Of a stretch of 64,000 nt of DNA, positions 27,260-35,649 are shown in pieces (position 1 is the first letter of the stretch; each line of letters begins with the position of its first letter). Position numbers and translations under genes: made by a program. The notes under the pieces are model-generated. The model searched no databases. It saw nothing but the letters and a program-made list of their open reading frames with translations, and had not been told where the DNA came from. The stretch is from NCBI GenBank assembly GCA_017940415.1, contig JAGAYR010000027.1, positions 86,702-150,701 of the forward strand. The letters are read 5' to 3'. This stretch comes from Lachnospiraceae bacterium (GTDB lineage Bacteria > Bacillota > Clostridia > Lachnospirales > Lachnospiraceae).

Positions 27260-28183
27260 ATGTACGCTATGAACTTGCTGGATACTACACAATTCTATAA
27301 AGATTGCACCCTGTGCCCCAGAAACTGCCATGCGAACAGATATACCCTTGCAAACGGATACTGCCGCATGAGCGCGGAACTTTCCGTTGCCAAAATCTAC
27401 AAACACATGTGGGAAGAGCCCTGTATCACAGGCGAAGGCGGATCAGGCACGGTCTTTTTTTCCGGATGCAATCTCAATTGTCTGTTTTGTCAGAACGGTA
27501 AAATATCTCATGAAAACAAAGGCTTCGTTATGACAGCCTCTGTCCTCTCGGAATCTTTCCTCGAACTTCAGGAGAAAAAAGCATCAAATATCAATCTGGT
27601 TACCGGCGCATGTCATATCCCTCTGATAGTCAATGCTCTTATCATGGCCAAAAAGGACGGCCTGAATATCCCGGTAGTCTATAATTCAAGCGGTTATGAA
27701 TCCGTAAGCAGCCTTAAGCTCTTAGGTGGACTCGTAGATATCTACATGCCCGATTTCAAATACATGTCTGAGGAACTGAGCCTTAAATACAGCAAGGCTG
27801 CAGACTATCCCGAAATCGCCAAAAAAGCCATAGCCGAGATGTATTCCCAGACAGGTCCCGCCGTTATGGGTGACGACGGCCTCATGAAAAAAGGCGTTCT
27901 CGTAAGACATCTGGTTCTTCCAGATTCCGTACCCGATTCCAAGAAAGTACTCAGATACCTTAAAGAAACCTATGGCGACAATATAATCATCAGCATTATG
28001 AACCAGTACACCCCCGTAGCTTCCGTCAAGGATCATCCCATCCTCGGAAGAAAAGTTACGGAAGACGAATACTCAAGGGTTGTGGAATTTGCAGATAAAA
28101 TAGGCATAGAAAAAGGCTTCGTCCAGGAGGGCGAAGCCGTAAGTGAGTCATTTATTCCGAATTGGGATCTGGTGGAAGATTAA
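27260..28183 (+). CDS. Radical SAM protein, PflX-like (COG1313)
   Basis: 307 residues from ATG 27260 (a second ATG at 27269 is possible; an upstream TTG at 27233 lies inside the SRP RNA). The N-terminus CTLCPRNCHANR is a cysteine motif typical of this family; the radical SAM motif CX3CX2C is in SGCNLNCLFC; later motifs include VTGACHIP and VYNSSGYES. The family is homologous to pyruvate formate-lyase activases, but its substrate is unknown. No SD is visible and the ATG is only 10 nt after the SRP RNA closing stem, so it may be read from ffs readthrough. The stop codon overlaps that of the convergent cdaR-like gene. Confidence 0.88.
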   Translation: MYAMNLLDTTQFYKDCTLCPRNCHANRYTLANGYCRMSAELSVAKIYKHMWEEPCITGEGGSGTVFFSGCNLNCLFCQNGKISHENKGFVMTASVLSESFLELQEKKASNINLVTGACHIPLIVNALIMAKKDGLNIPVVYNSSGYESVSSLKLLGGLVDIYMPDFKYMSEELSLKYSKAADYPEIAKKAIAEMYSQTGPAVMGDDGLMKKGVLVRHLVLPDSVPDSKKVLRYLKETYGDNIIISIMNQYTPVASVKDHPILGRKVTEDEYSRVVEFADKIGIEKGFVQEGEAVSESFIPNWDLVED

Positions 28184-29262
28184 AGCTTATCTTCCATCCT
28201 CTTCAAATAGTTTTCAACCATAAGCGCGATCTTAAAGGTAACGGCATCATCGAAATTTCTCAGATCCAGTCCCGTTATCTTCTGAAGCTTTTCAATCCTG
28301 TAAACAAGTGTGTTACGGTGAATGAAAAGATGTCTCGATGTCTCCGATACATTCAGGTTATTCTCAAAGAACATCTTAATGGTGCCTCTTGATTCCTCAT
28401 CAAGATCCTCAAGAATGCCCCCGTCGAACACCTCCTGTAAGAACATCTGGCAAAGGGGTATCGGAAGCTGATAAATAAGCCTTCCTATACCGAGGCTGGT
28501 ATAAGCGGCCACTTCCTGCTCGGCATAGAAAATAGAACCTACGTCCATTGCCATTTTTGCTTCCTTGTATGACTTGGAAACATCCTTAAGCTCACTGACC
28601 ACGGTTCCGTAAGAAACCTTCGCGGACAGCATGGCTTCCGTATTAAGGCTGGACACGATGGTTCTTGCCACAGACTCCAGTTCCTCATCACTCTGATCTT
28701 CTTTGAGACACTTTATAAGGATCAGGGTATTTTCATCAACACTGGTGATAACATCCCCGCCCTGAGGTGCAAACAATCCCTTAAGCAGATCTTTTACGAT
28801 ACTGTCATTATCCTTCTTAAAAGAAACCAGATAAACGCATCTGGGTACACTTACTTCTATCTTCAGCTTTTTGGCGCGGTTATAGATATCAATGAGAAGG
28901 AGATTATCCAGAATAAGATTCTGATAGAAATTCCCCTTATCATCCCTTTCCCTGTAAGCATCCATCAGATCCGTCAGCTGAGCCACACATATGCGGGCAG
29001 TCTGATAGGTATCATCCTTGGACGCATCGCACGCAAGGACATATTTGGTCTCATCGTCCTCCGTGACCTTAAGGAAATATATCCCCCCCGATTCCTGGGA
29101 GTCCGCCTGGGATCCCGCAAAATCTCTGACAATTCTTTCATCCGCCTCGGGGCCATCCACAGAAACAACCTGATTTCCCTGGGGATCATATAAAGAAATT
29201 CCGACCTTGGTTATAGCCTGAAGTCCGCTGATGCTCTTTAGTAATATCTGATTTGTGATCAT
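28180..29262 (-). CDS. CdaR/PucR-type transcriptional regulator
   Basis: 360 residues. The N-terminus (MITNQILLKSISGLQAITKVGISLYDPQGNQV region) resembles the sugar-diacid recognition domain; the middle (residues about 115-290) looks like the GGDEF-like PucR domain; the C-terminal HTH_30 is clear: LNVSETSRHLFIHRNTLVYRIEKL and the helix DAVTFKIALMVENYL. It probably activates or represses sugar-use genes. It follows the MsmK-type ATPase gene, separated by a terminator at 29284-29320, in an arrangement seen in other Lachnospiraceae. SD GGAGAAG precedes the ATG. Confidence 0.87.
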   Translation of the reverse strand: MITNQILLKSISGLQAITKVGISLYDPQGNQVVSVDGPEADERIVRDFAGSQADSQESGGIYFLKVTEDDETKYVLACDASKDDTYQTARICVAQLTDLMDAYRERDDKGNFYQNLILDNLLLIDIYNRAKKLKIEVSVPRCVYLVSFKKDNDSIVKDLLKGLFAPQGGDVITSVDENTLILIKCLKEDQSDEELESVARTIVSSLNTEAMLSAKVSYGTVVSELKDVSKSYKEAKMAMDVGSIFYAEQEVAAYTSLGIGRLIYQLPIPLCQMFLQEVFDGGILEDLDEESRGTIKMFFENNLNVSETSRHLFIHRNTLVYRIEKLQKITGLDLRNFDDAVTFKIALMVENYLKRMEDKL

Positions 29263-29283
29263 TATCTTCTCCGAATCTGATAT

Positions 29284-29320
29284 TAAAAAAACATCCCGGG
29301 CCTAGCATAAGCCCGGGATG
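29284..29320 (-). terminator. Terminator after msmK-type gene
   Basis: Perfect 10-bp stem CATCCCGGGC / GCCCGGGATG (29292-29301, 29311-29320) with a 9-nt loop, followed on minus by UUUUUUUAAU. It lies between the ATPase stop and the regulator start. Confidence 0.88.
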
Positions 29321-29336
29321 AGGGTTCGTAAAAAGA

Positions 29337-30449
29337 TTAGTTGGTGATAACCTTCTCGGTCTCCTTATCGAATACGTGGATCTTCTCGATATCGATTGCG
29401 AATCTGATGTTATCGCCGGGTCTTGCATTTGTACGAGGATCGACTCTTGCAGTGATAGGGAACTCCTCGAGATCGAAGTAAAGGAATACTTCTGCACCCA
29501 TAAGCTCGTAAACCTTAACAACTGACTCGAATACGCTTGCAGGTGAAGTCTCGATATACATCTCTGAATCGTAAACATCCTCAGGTCTGATACCGAAGGT
29601 AACGATCTTTCCGTCATATCCGCCCTCGATGAGCTTCTTGCTCTTTGCGGGAGGAAGGGGAATCATGTGACCTGCGATCTCAAGGTTAGCAACATCGCCG
29701 TCAACAACTACGGTAGCATCAAGGAAGTTCATCTGAGGTGATCCCATGAATCCTGCAACGAAGAGGTTGCAAGGCTTGTCATAGAGATTCTGAGGAGAAT
29801 CAACCTGCTGAACGATACCGTCCTTCATAACGACGATTCTGTCGCCGAGGGTCATAGCCTCTGTCTGGTCGTGGGTAACGTAGATGATGGTGGTGCCGAG
29901 TCTCTGATGAAGCTTTGCGATCTCGATTCTCATCTGTACACGAAGCTTTGCATCGAGGTTGGAGAGAGGCTCGTCCATGAGGAATACCTTAGGATTACGT
30001 ACGATAGCACGTCCCATAGCAACACGCTGTCTCTGTCCACCGGAAAGAGCCTTAGGTCTACGGTCGAGGAGAGAGGTGAGGTCGAGGATACGAGCTGCCT
30101 CTTTAACCATCTTGTCAATCTGATCCTTGGGAACCTTACGAAGCTTAAGGCCGAATGCCATGTTATCGTAAACGGTCATGTGAGGATACAGAGCGTAATT
30201 CTGGAAAACCATCGCGATATCACGATCCTTGGGCTCAACATCGTTCATGAGCTTGTCGCCGATGTAAAGCTCACCGCCGGAGATATCTTCAAGACCTGCG
30301 ATCATACGGAGGGTAGTTGACTTACCGCATCCGGAAGGTCCTACGAAAATGATGAACTCCTGGTCATTGATCTCCAGGTTGAAATCCTTAACTGCTTCGA
30401 AGCCGTTGGGATAAACCTTGGTGATATGCTTAAGTGAAAGACTTGCCAT
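29337..30449 (-). CDS. msmK: Carbohydrate ABC transporter ATPase (MsmK/UgpC type)
   Basis: 370 residues. Walker A GPSGCGKST (38-46), Q-loop FQNYALYPHM, signature ALSGGQRQRVAMGRA, Walker B VFLMDEPLSNLD, switch His in TIIYVTHDQTEA; the C-terminal 130 residues form the regulatory OB/TOBE domain (MNFLDATVVVDG, FGIRPEDVYD). This is the shared ATPase that energises several sugar ABC importers in Firmicutes, fitting the absence of a binding protein or permease next to it. Biased codon use suggests high expression. The SD (GAAAGGAG) is 13 nt from the ATG. The promoter is at 30513-30540. Confidence 0.93.
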   Translation of the reverse strand: MASLSLKHITKVYPNGFEAVKDFNLEINDQEFIIFVGPSGCGKSTTLRMIAGLEDISGGELYIGDKLMNDVEPKDRDIAMVFQNYALYPHMTVYDNMAFGLKLRKVPKDQIDKMVKEAARILDLTSLLDRRPKALSGGQRQRVAMGRAIVRNPKVFLMDEPLSNLDAKLRVQMRIEIAKLHQRLGTTIIYVTHDQTEAMTLGDRIVVMKDGIVQQVDSPQNLYDKPCNLFVAGFMGSPQMNFLDATVVVDGDVANLEIAGHMIPLPPAKSKKLIEGGYDGKIVTFGIRPEDVYDSEMYIETSPASVFESVVKVYELMGAEVFLYFDLEEFPITARVDPRTNARPGDNIRFAIDIEKIHVFDKETEKVITN

Positions 30450-30512
30450 ATTTTTTAATACTCCTTTCAGAATACCTGTTTATGACGGACATGCCGCCCA
30501 ATACATGTATGA

Positions 30513-30540
30513 AGTATACTATCCAAGCCACTCCTTGCAA
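30513..30540 (-). promoter_or_regulatory. msmK promoter
   Basis: Minus strand -35 TTGCAA (30535-30540), 16-nt spacer, -10 TATACT (30513-30518). The region 30541-30674 otherwise holds an A/T-rich stretch with a weak hairpin (TTGG/CCAA, 30614-30629) followed on minus by a long U-run, a possible terminator for the yesL-type gene. Confidence 0.6.
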
Positions 30541-30674
30541 ATAACCGAGATAAACAAACTTTTGCCCTTGGTTTAGTCATTTTGCCATGGAAAATAAAAA
30601 AAAAATAAATATATTGGCAAATTGTCCAAGCATTACCAATGGGCTTTCGTCGTTTTGACAGTAGTCAAAAAGAC

Positions 30675-31370
30675 TTAATTAGTATCTCTTTTCATTGCCT
30701 CCTGCATTGCTTCCTCAACGGGATCCGTTTCGGGGGCAAGTTCGGGGTGCTCTTCATAGAACTTGGATTCAACCTGTTCGAATGCTTTTCTGTAAAGCAT
30801 GGCGCTGACATATCCGGGACCGCTGATGCCGAACATTATGACTATGGGCACTACGGCGAACCAGTGTAATCCCACATAAATGGGAACTATGTACAAAACG
30901 CCCATGAGAATGGCTCTGGGAAGGATTGCAACAGTCATGTGAACTCCGCTCTTAATGGTTCCGAACAGAGTGTTGTCAAACCTGGCCAGCACGGGGAATA
31001 TCATAATGCAGGCGATATATATGAAAAAGGCTATTCCATATATGATCGCACGGACTACATTGACTCCCGAACCGGATAAACCGAGTGCAAAGAGGATGTC
31101 TACAACGACAAATCCGAGTACAACCATCATCATCAGCCAGATCAGAGTTGCCTGCTTGAAATTCTGTTTAAAAGAATGAAAGAAGCCTTTGGTTATTCCT
31201 GCTTCCTCATTCTTGAGGATCTTATAGCACATATAGTCCTTGGCGGTAAGTGCCGCTCCCGCCGTTACAACGGGGATACACATGACCAGGGTGACAAGGT
31301 TGAGCCACATAAGATCCGCAACCTTGGTCAAAATGACCATTATTTTGGATTCGGGATTAAGAAAACGCAC
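30675..31370 (-). CDS. YesL-family membrane protein (DUF624)
   Basis: 231 residues with about five membrane helices: ADLMWLNLVTLVMCIPVVTAGAALTA, LIWLMMMVVLGFVVVDILFA, IIYGIAFFIYIACIMIFPVLARF and others. These match the DUF624/YesL family, usually encoded next to sugar ABC transporters and glycosidases. The function is unknown. The start is GTG, preceded by GAGAGG 6 nt upstream. The neighbouring MsmK ATPase fits the family context. The C-terminal tail is acidic. Confidence 0.85.
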   Translation of the reverse strand: MRFLNPESKIMVILTKVADLMWLNLVTLVMCIPVVTAGAALTAKDYMCYKILKNEEAGITKGFFHSFKQNFKQATLIWLMMMVVLGFVVVDILFALGLSGSGVNVVRAIIYGIAFFIYIACIMIFPVLARFDNTLFGTIKSGVHMTVAILPRAILMGVLYIVPIYVGLHWFAVVPIVIMFGISGPGYVSAMLYRKAFEQVESKFYEEHPELAPETDPVEEAMQEAMKRDTN

Positions 31371-31381
31371 TTTTTACCTCT

Positions 31382-31873
31382 CTAAAAGATCAATTCCATG
31401 GTGGTAACCCTTATTCCGGATATATTTCTCTCGGGTTCAAGGGGCACAAAACCGATCTTCTTATAAAATTCCACGGCATATGGAGCCGCTTTTACGATCA
31501 TACTGCTTTCGTGACAGATATCACGAAGATATCTGCACAGTCTGTCTATAAGTTCCGTTCCGATACCGTTTTTGTGACATTCTTTGGCCACAAACAGAAG
31601 GGAAAGGCGGTTTCCGCTGCGAACGGATCCCACACCGACTATCTTTCCGTCCAGTCTGGCTACCAGAACGGGGTAAGCCCCTCTCAGGAAAGCCTTGTGA
31701 AGGTCGTCATCCGTGATAAATTCAAAAAAATGACCGACCCCTTCCTCTCCGTAGTCCTGAGCCTCAAATTCCATGAAAGTCGACCATACCAAAGACATCG
31801 CTTCCGTCCAGTCTTCGGGTCCTGCCCATTCATAGCTGATTCGGGATATTAATGAAGCCTTGCCGTTATCCAT
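31382..31873 (-). CDS. GNAT N-acetyltransferase
   Basis: 163 residues with the GNAT core: VLVARLDGKIVGVGSVRSG (beta 2-3), LSLLFVAKECHKNGIGTELIDRL with the acetyl-CoA loop as C-H-K-N-G-I-G, and a C-terminal AAPYAVEFYKKIGFVPLEPER. The substrate is unknown. The start overlaps the hydrolase gene by 25 nt, with GAGGA about 9 nt before the ATG, so translation is coupled. Confidence 0.88.
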   Translation of the reverse strand: MDNGKASLISRISYEWAGPEDWTEAMSLVWSTFMEFEAQDYGEEGVGHFFEFITDDDLHKAFLRGAYPVLVARLDGKIVGVGSVRSGNRLSLLFVAKECHKNGIGTELIDRLCRYLRDICHESSMIVKAAPYAVEFYKKIGFVPLEPERNISGIRVTTMELIF

Positions 31874-32787
31874 TCAAGGATATCCTCTTTAACGGTTTGT
31901 TTATCATCCTCATTGAGGATCTCATGTCTGTCTCCTGGATAGAGCTTGACGGTTATATCTCTTACGCCTGCTGCCTTGTAAGTCTCCGATGCAGCTTTTA
32001 CGCCTTCGCCGTATTCACCCACGGGATCGTCTTCTCCCGCAAGGAAGAAAAGAGGGAGATCCTTGGGAACGGCATCGATATTGACGTCTTTCTCCATTCG
32101 CTTTATAAGTTCGAACAGTGCCATATATCCATTGGCGGTAAAATCAAATCCGCAATCCGGATCTGCGATATAATCGTCAACATTCTTAGTATTTGCGCTG
32201 AGCCAGTCAAAAGTAGTTCTGGGGTTTTCTATCTTCTTCAGATAGCCGCCGAAACTCATCTTGGTAACCAGGCCGGGAACACATTTCTGACCTTTGAACA
32301 GCGCGGTCAGTTTGGTAAGTGCCATACCGGCATTAACTGCGCCCATAGCCGGGTGACCGGTACCCATAATTATCGCCATCTGAATTCCGGTTCCGTAGCG
32401 GTAGATATAATTTCTGGTGATAAAAGAGCCCATGCTGTGACCCATTATTATCACGGGAAGTCCCGGGAATTTCTCCTGGGTTATCTTTTTGAGCCTGTGA
32501 ACGTCTCTTACGATAACGGTTGCGGGATCACGGTCGCAAAAATATCCCTTGGTCTGTCCTTCCGCAACGCTTCCGCCGTGGCCGAGATGATCCTCACCGG
32601 TCACGATAAAACCGTTTGAAGTCATAAACTCCGCAAAATCTTCGTACCTGCCGACGTATTCTTCCATGCCGTGGACAATCTGGATAATACCCCTGGCACC
32701 TTCGGCACCCTTGTCCGGCATCCATCTTACGCCGTGTATACTCGATTTTCCGTCCCTTGAATCAAAATAGAATTCTTCTTTTTTCAT
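31849..32787 (-). CDS. Alpha/beta hydrolase, monoacylglycerol lipase-like
   Basis: 312 residues. Oxyanion segment IIQIVHGMEEYVGRYEDFAEFM, nucleophile elbow GHSMGS (near residue 112), acid loop LAGEDDPVGEYGEGVKA with the catalytic Asp, and His in YPGDRHEILNED. This is the serine aminopeptidase/lysophospholipase fold (Hydrolase_4), likely hydrolysing acyl-glycerols or lysophospholipids. No signal peptide, so cytoplasmic. It lies 19 nt downstream of metG with a good SD and is coupled to the GNAT gene. Confidence 0.92.
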   Translation of the reverse strand: MKKEEFYFDSRDGKSSIHGVRWMPDKGAEGARGIIQIVHGMEEYVGRYEDFAEFMTSNGFIVTGEDHLGHGGSVAEGQTKGYFCDRDPATVIVRDVHRLKKITQEKFPGLPVIIMGHSMGSFITRNYIYRYGTGIQMAIIMGTGHPAMGAVNAGMALTKLTALFKGQKCVPGLVTKMSFGGYLKKIENPRTTFDWLSANTKNVDDYIADPDCGFDFTANGYMALFELIKRMEKDVNIDAVPKDLPLFFLAGEDDPVGEYGEGVKAASETYKAAGVRDITVKLYPGDRHEILNEDDKQTVKEDILEWITARLH

Positions 32788-32806
32788 GGAAGTACTCCTT
32801 CCGCAA

Positions 32807-34801
32807 TTATCCTATTTCCGCACCGGCAGGCATGTCCTTGTCTATGCTGAGAAGGGAAAGCTCTCCCTCAGCGTTCTCTGCACAAAGGAGCATTCCTTCG
32901 CTTGTAAGTCCCGCAATCTGACGGGGCGCAAGGTTTGTGAGTACAACGACCTTCTTTCCGACCATCTCTTCAGCAGAGTAACCCGACTTGATACCGGAAA
33001 GAATCTGTCTTGTCTTACTTCCGATCTTAACCTGTGAGCAAAGGAGCTTTTTGGACTTAGGAACCTCTTCGGAGGAGATTATCTGTCCGACCTGAAGCTG
33101 AAGCTTTGCAAAATCGTCATAGCTGATCTCTGCCTTGGGTTCAAGGTCGATACCGTCATCGGCTGTTTCCGTATTGTCTTCGGAAGTGATGCCGTTCTCC
33201 CTTTCATACTCCGCTCTCTGAGCCGCGCGGATTTCCTCTACCTTCTTCATTATATCCTCAAGGTTGAGGCGCGCAAAGAGAGTCTCGGGATCTGCGGTAA
33301 CCTTCTTGCCTGATTCGAAAAGACCGAATTTATCGAGATCGTCGTAATCTCTGAGGGTCTCTTCTCCGATCTGTGCAAGGATGGCCTTTGCGGTCTCGGG
33401 CATAAAGGAATAAAGAAGGTTAGCTCCGACCGCAATGGACTCGGTAAGATTGTACATAACCTCCGCAAGTCTGTCCTTGCCGGCTTCGTCCTTGGCAAGT
33501 GTCCAGGGCTCGGTCTCATCGATATATTTATTGGAACGCTTGAAGATAGCAAATACTTCGTCGATCGCATCGGCAACCCTGAGGTCATCCATCTTGGCAG
33601 CAACCTTGTCCCTTGCGGCGGTAACGACAGCCTTGAGGTCCGCATCGACATCCGCCTCGGCACCGGTCTTGGTAACAACACCGTCAAAGTACTTATTGGT
33701 CATGGAGATCGTTCTCTTTACGAGATTTCCGAGGATGTTCGCAAGATCGGAATTGTATCTCTCGGTCATGAGTTCCCAGGTGATCGTTCCGTCATTTTCA
33801 TAAGGCATCTCATGTAGTACGTAGTAACGAACGGCATCTACACCGTAAAGAGATATAAGGTCATCGGCATAGATAACATTTCCTCTGGACTTGCTCATCT
33901 TCTCGCCGCCCTGAAGGAGCCAGGGATGTCCGAATACCTTCTTGGGAAGGGGCTGTTCCAGAGACATAAGGAATATGGGCCAGTAGATCGTATGGAAACG
34001 GATGATGTCCTTTCCTATAAGATGAAGATCCGCGGGCCATAACTTTTTATACTGATCCGAATGATTTCCGTCGGCATCAAAGCCTATGCCAGTAATATAG
34101 TTGGTGAGCGCATCAAGCCAGACGTATACGACGTGCTTCTCATCAAATGTTACGGGGATGCCCCATTTAAATGACGTTCTTGATACGCACAGATCTTGAA
34201 GTCCGGGCTTGAGGAAGTTGTTGACCATCTCGTTCTTGCGGGATACGGGCTGGATAAAATCCGGATGCTCATCGTAATATTTCATGAGCCTGTCGGCATA
34301 TTTGCTCATCTTGAAGAAGTATGCCTCTTCTTTAGCAGGCTTTACTTCACGTCCGCAGTCAGGGCACTTGCCGTCCACAAGCTGGCTCTCTGTCCAGAAA
34401 GACTCACAGGGTGTACAGTACATTCCCTCGTAAGCTCCCTTGTAGATATCGCCCTTGTCATACATCTTCTTGAAGATCTTCTGTACCTGGGCTTCATGAT
34501 CAGCATCGGTGGTTCTGATGAATTTGTCATATGAAACATCGAGACTGTCACAGATGCCTCTTATGATGCCTGCAATACGGTCGACGAACTCCTTGGGTGA
34601 GATTCCTTCAGCCGCTGCTTTCTCTTCTATCTTCTGGCCGTGCTCATCGGTTCCGGTCTGGAAAAAGACATCAAAGCCCTGCTGTCTCTTATGTCTTGCA
34701 ATGGCATCCGCCATGACTATCTCATACGAATTTCCTATATGGGGTTTGCCTGATGTGTAGGCTATTGCCGTTGTAATGTAATAAGGTCCCTTGTTCTGCA
34801 T
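32807..34801 (-). CDS. metG: Methionyl-tRNA synthetase
   Basis: 664 residues from the ATG at 34801, chosen over a GTG three codons earlier because AAGGAAGG sits 8 nt before the ATG and too close to the GTG. Motifs: HIGN (KPHIGNSYE), zinc ribbon CTPCESFWTESQLVDGKCPDC, and KMSKSRGNVI. The C-terminal 110 residues (DFAKLQLQVGQIISSEEVPKSKKLLCSQVKIG) form the EMAP-like tRNA-binding dimer domain. It charges tRNA-Met and tRNA-fMet. No riboswitch or T-box is evident; a 12-bp palindrome lies in the promoter region. Confidence 0.97.
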   Translation of the reverse strand: MQNKGPYYITTAIAYTSGKPHIGNSYEIVMADAIARHKRQQGFDVFFQTGTDEHGQKIEEKAAAEGISPKEFVDRIAGIIRGICDSLDVSYDKFIRTTDADHEAQVQKIFKKMYDKGDIYKGAYEGMYCTPCESFWTESQLVDGKCPDCGREVKPAKEEAYFFKMSKYADRLMKYYDEHPDFIQPVSRKNEMVNNFLKPGLQDLCVSRTSFKWGIPVTFDEKHVVYVWLDALTNYITGIGFDADGNHSDQYKKLWPADLHLIGKDIIRFHTIYWPIFLMSLEQPLPKKVFGHPWLLQGGEKMSKSRGNVIYADDLISLYGVDAVRYYVLHEMPYENDGTITWELMTERYNSDLANILGNLVKRTISMTNKYFDGVVTKTGAEADVDADLKAVVTAARDKVAAKMDDLRVADAIDEVFAIFKRSNKYIDETEPWTLAKDEAGKDRLAEVMYNLTESIAVGANLLYSFMPETAKAILAQIGEETLRDYDDLDKFGLFESGKKVTADPETLFARLNLEDIMKKVEEIRAAQRAEYERENGITSEDNTETADDGIDLEPKAEISYDDFAKLQLQVGQIISSEEVPKSKKLLCSQVKIGSKTRQILSGIKSGYSAEEMVGKKVVVLTNLAPRQIAGLTSEGMLLCAENAEGELSLLSIDKDMPAGAEIG

Positions 34802-34857
34802 ACCTATCACCTTCCTTTTAGGCGTTGCGTAACGAACGTCTGTCTTTTCAAATATAA

Positions 34858-34869
34858 TAGATTAATCTA
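34858..34869. promoter_or_regulatory. Palindrome in metG promoter region
   Basis: Perfect 12-bp palindrome TAGATTAATCTA next to an A/T-rich -10-like segment (TATTATATT on minus) about 55 nt upstream of metG. It may be an operator; no cognate regulator is identified. Confidence 0.3.
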
Positions 34870-34881
34870 CCACAAATGGCT

Positions 34882-35649
34882 TTATTCGTCCATTAATCGG
34901 TTGTACTCATCGCATATGGCATTGAAGATCGCTTCCGATCCGTTACCGTTATCCGGATGATAAACTTTGCAAAGATCCCTGTATCTTTTTTTAATAGCTT
35001 CGGGAGATTTGCATCCTTCGAAGAAACCGGTCGGAAGCTCCGGCATTCGTTCTTTTTCCTCTATATAATCTTCGTCGTCATATTCATCTTCGTAACGGGA
35101 ATATTCGATCCTTTCTCTTTCGTAATAATCGATCTTCTCGTTTCTTCCGCGATTATAACCTCTCTCGTATCCGGCATCATAACCTTCATCATATCCGTGA
35201 ACATTGTCATAGATATCATCGATCTTATCCCTGAATTCCTCGGACTCTTCTATGACCTCACGCTTCATGTTCCTGTATCTGATAAATCTGAGAAGATCCA
35301 GAACCGGTCCTCCGAGTATCATGATAAGGACGATTATGATCTGCTGATTTTCCGTAAAATTATCCCTGATGGTGTAAAGCGCATATGCCACAGCCGCGGC
35401 AATCACTATTCCGATCAGGTAATTGTGAAAAAGCTTGATAAAAAAGTACAGATATGAAAGAACTCCGTAAATTATCAAAAGCATTCCGCAGGCATAGACC
35501 GGTTTTTCCGTCACCTTCGCAAAGGTCTTCTCAAGATCGGTATCCCAAAGTATCGCCCCCACTGCCAAAACAGCAAGAATAAGCTTGGCGGGTATAACCG
35601 CAAGCTTAGACCTGAGCTCTGCTACTTTAACTACCTTTAATCCGTTCAT
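34882..35649 (-). CDS. Membrane-tethered J-domain protein
   Basis: 255 residues. Residues 15-125 hold three or four membrane helices (LAVIPAKLILAVLAVGAILW, ACGMLLIIYGVLSYLYFFI, IGIVIAAAVAYALY, IIIVLIMILGGPVLDLL). Residues 150-170 carry a Tyr/Gly pattern YDEGYDAGYERGYNRG, then a charged helix. The C-terminal 45 residues are a J domain with the HPD motif: AIKKRYRDLCKVYHPDNGNG, though its first helix is short. J domains recruit DnaK, so this protein may bring Hsp70 to the membrane. SD GGAGGATCG precedes the ATG, which overlaps the O-antigen-ligase-like gene stop by 4 nt. Confidence 0.85.
   Translation of the reverse strand: MNGLKVVKVAELRSKLAVIPAKLILAVLAVGAILWDTDLEKTFAKVTEKPVYACGMLLIIYGVLSYLYFFIKLFHNYLIGIVIAAAVAYALYTIRDNFTENQQIIIVLIMILGGPVLDLLRFIRYRNMKREVIEESEEFRDKIDDIYDNVHGYDEGYDAGYERGYNRGRNEKIDYYERERIEYSRYEDEYDDEDYIEEKERMPELPTGFFEGCKSPEAIKKRYRDLCKVYHPDNGNGSEAIFNAICDEYNRLMDE

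Noticed and set aside
27131-27406. Minus-strand ORF of 91 codons
   Set aside because: It runs antisense over the SRP RNA and the start of the radical SAM gene; composition reflects RNA structure and no SD is present.
30653-30670. Hairpin TTTTGAC-AGTA-GTCAAAA as a terminator of the yesL-type gene
   Set aside because: Stem is A/T rich and the following bases on minus are not a U-run; the longer U-run further downstream at about 30594-30613 is a better, still weak, candidate.
31852-32619. Plus-strand ORF of 255 codons antisense to the hydrolase gene
   Set aside because: The minus frame carries the intact alpha/beta hydrolase with all catalytic residues; the plus reading has no motifs.
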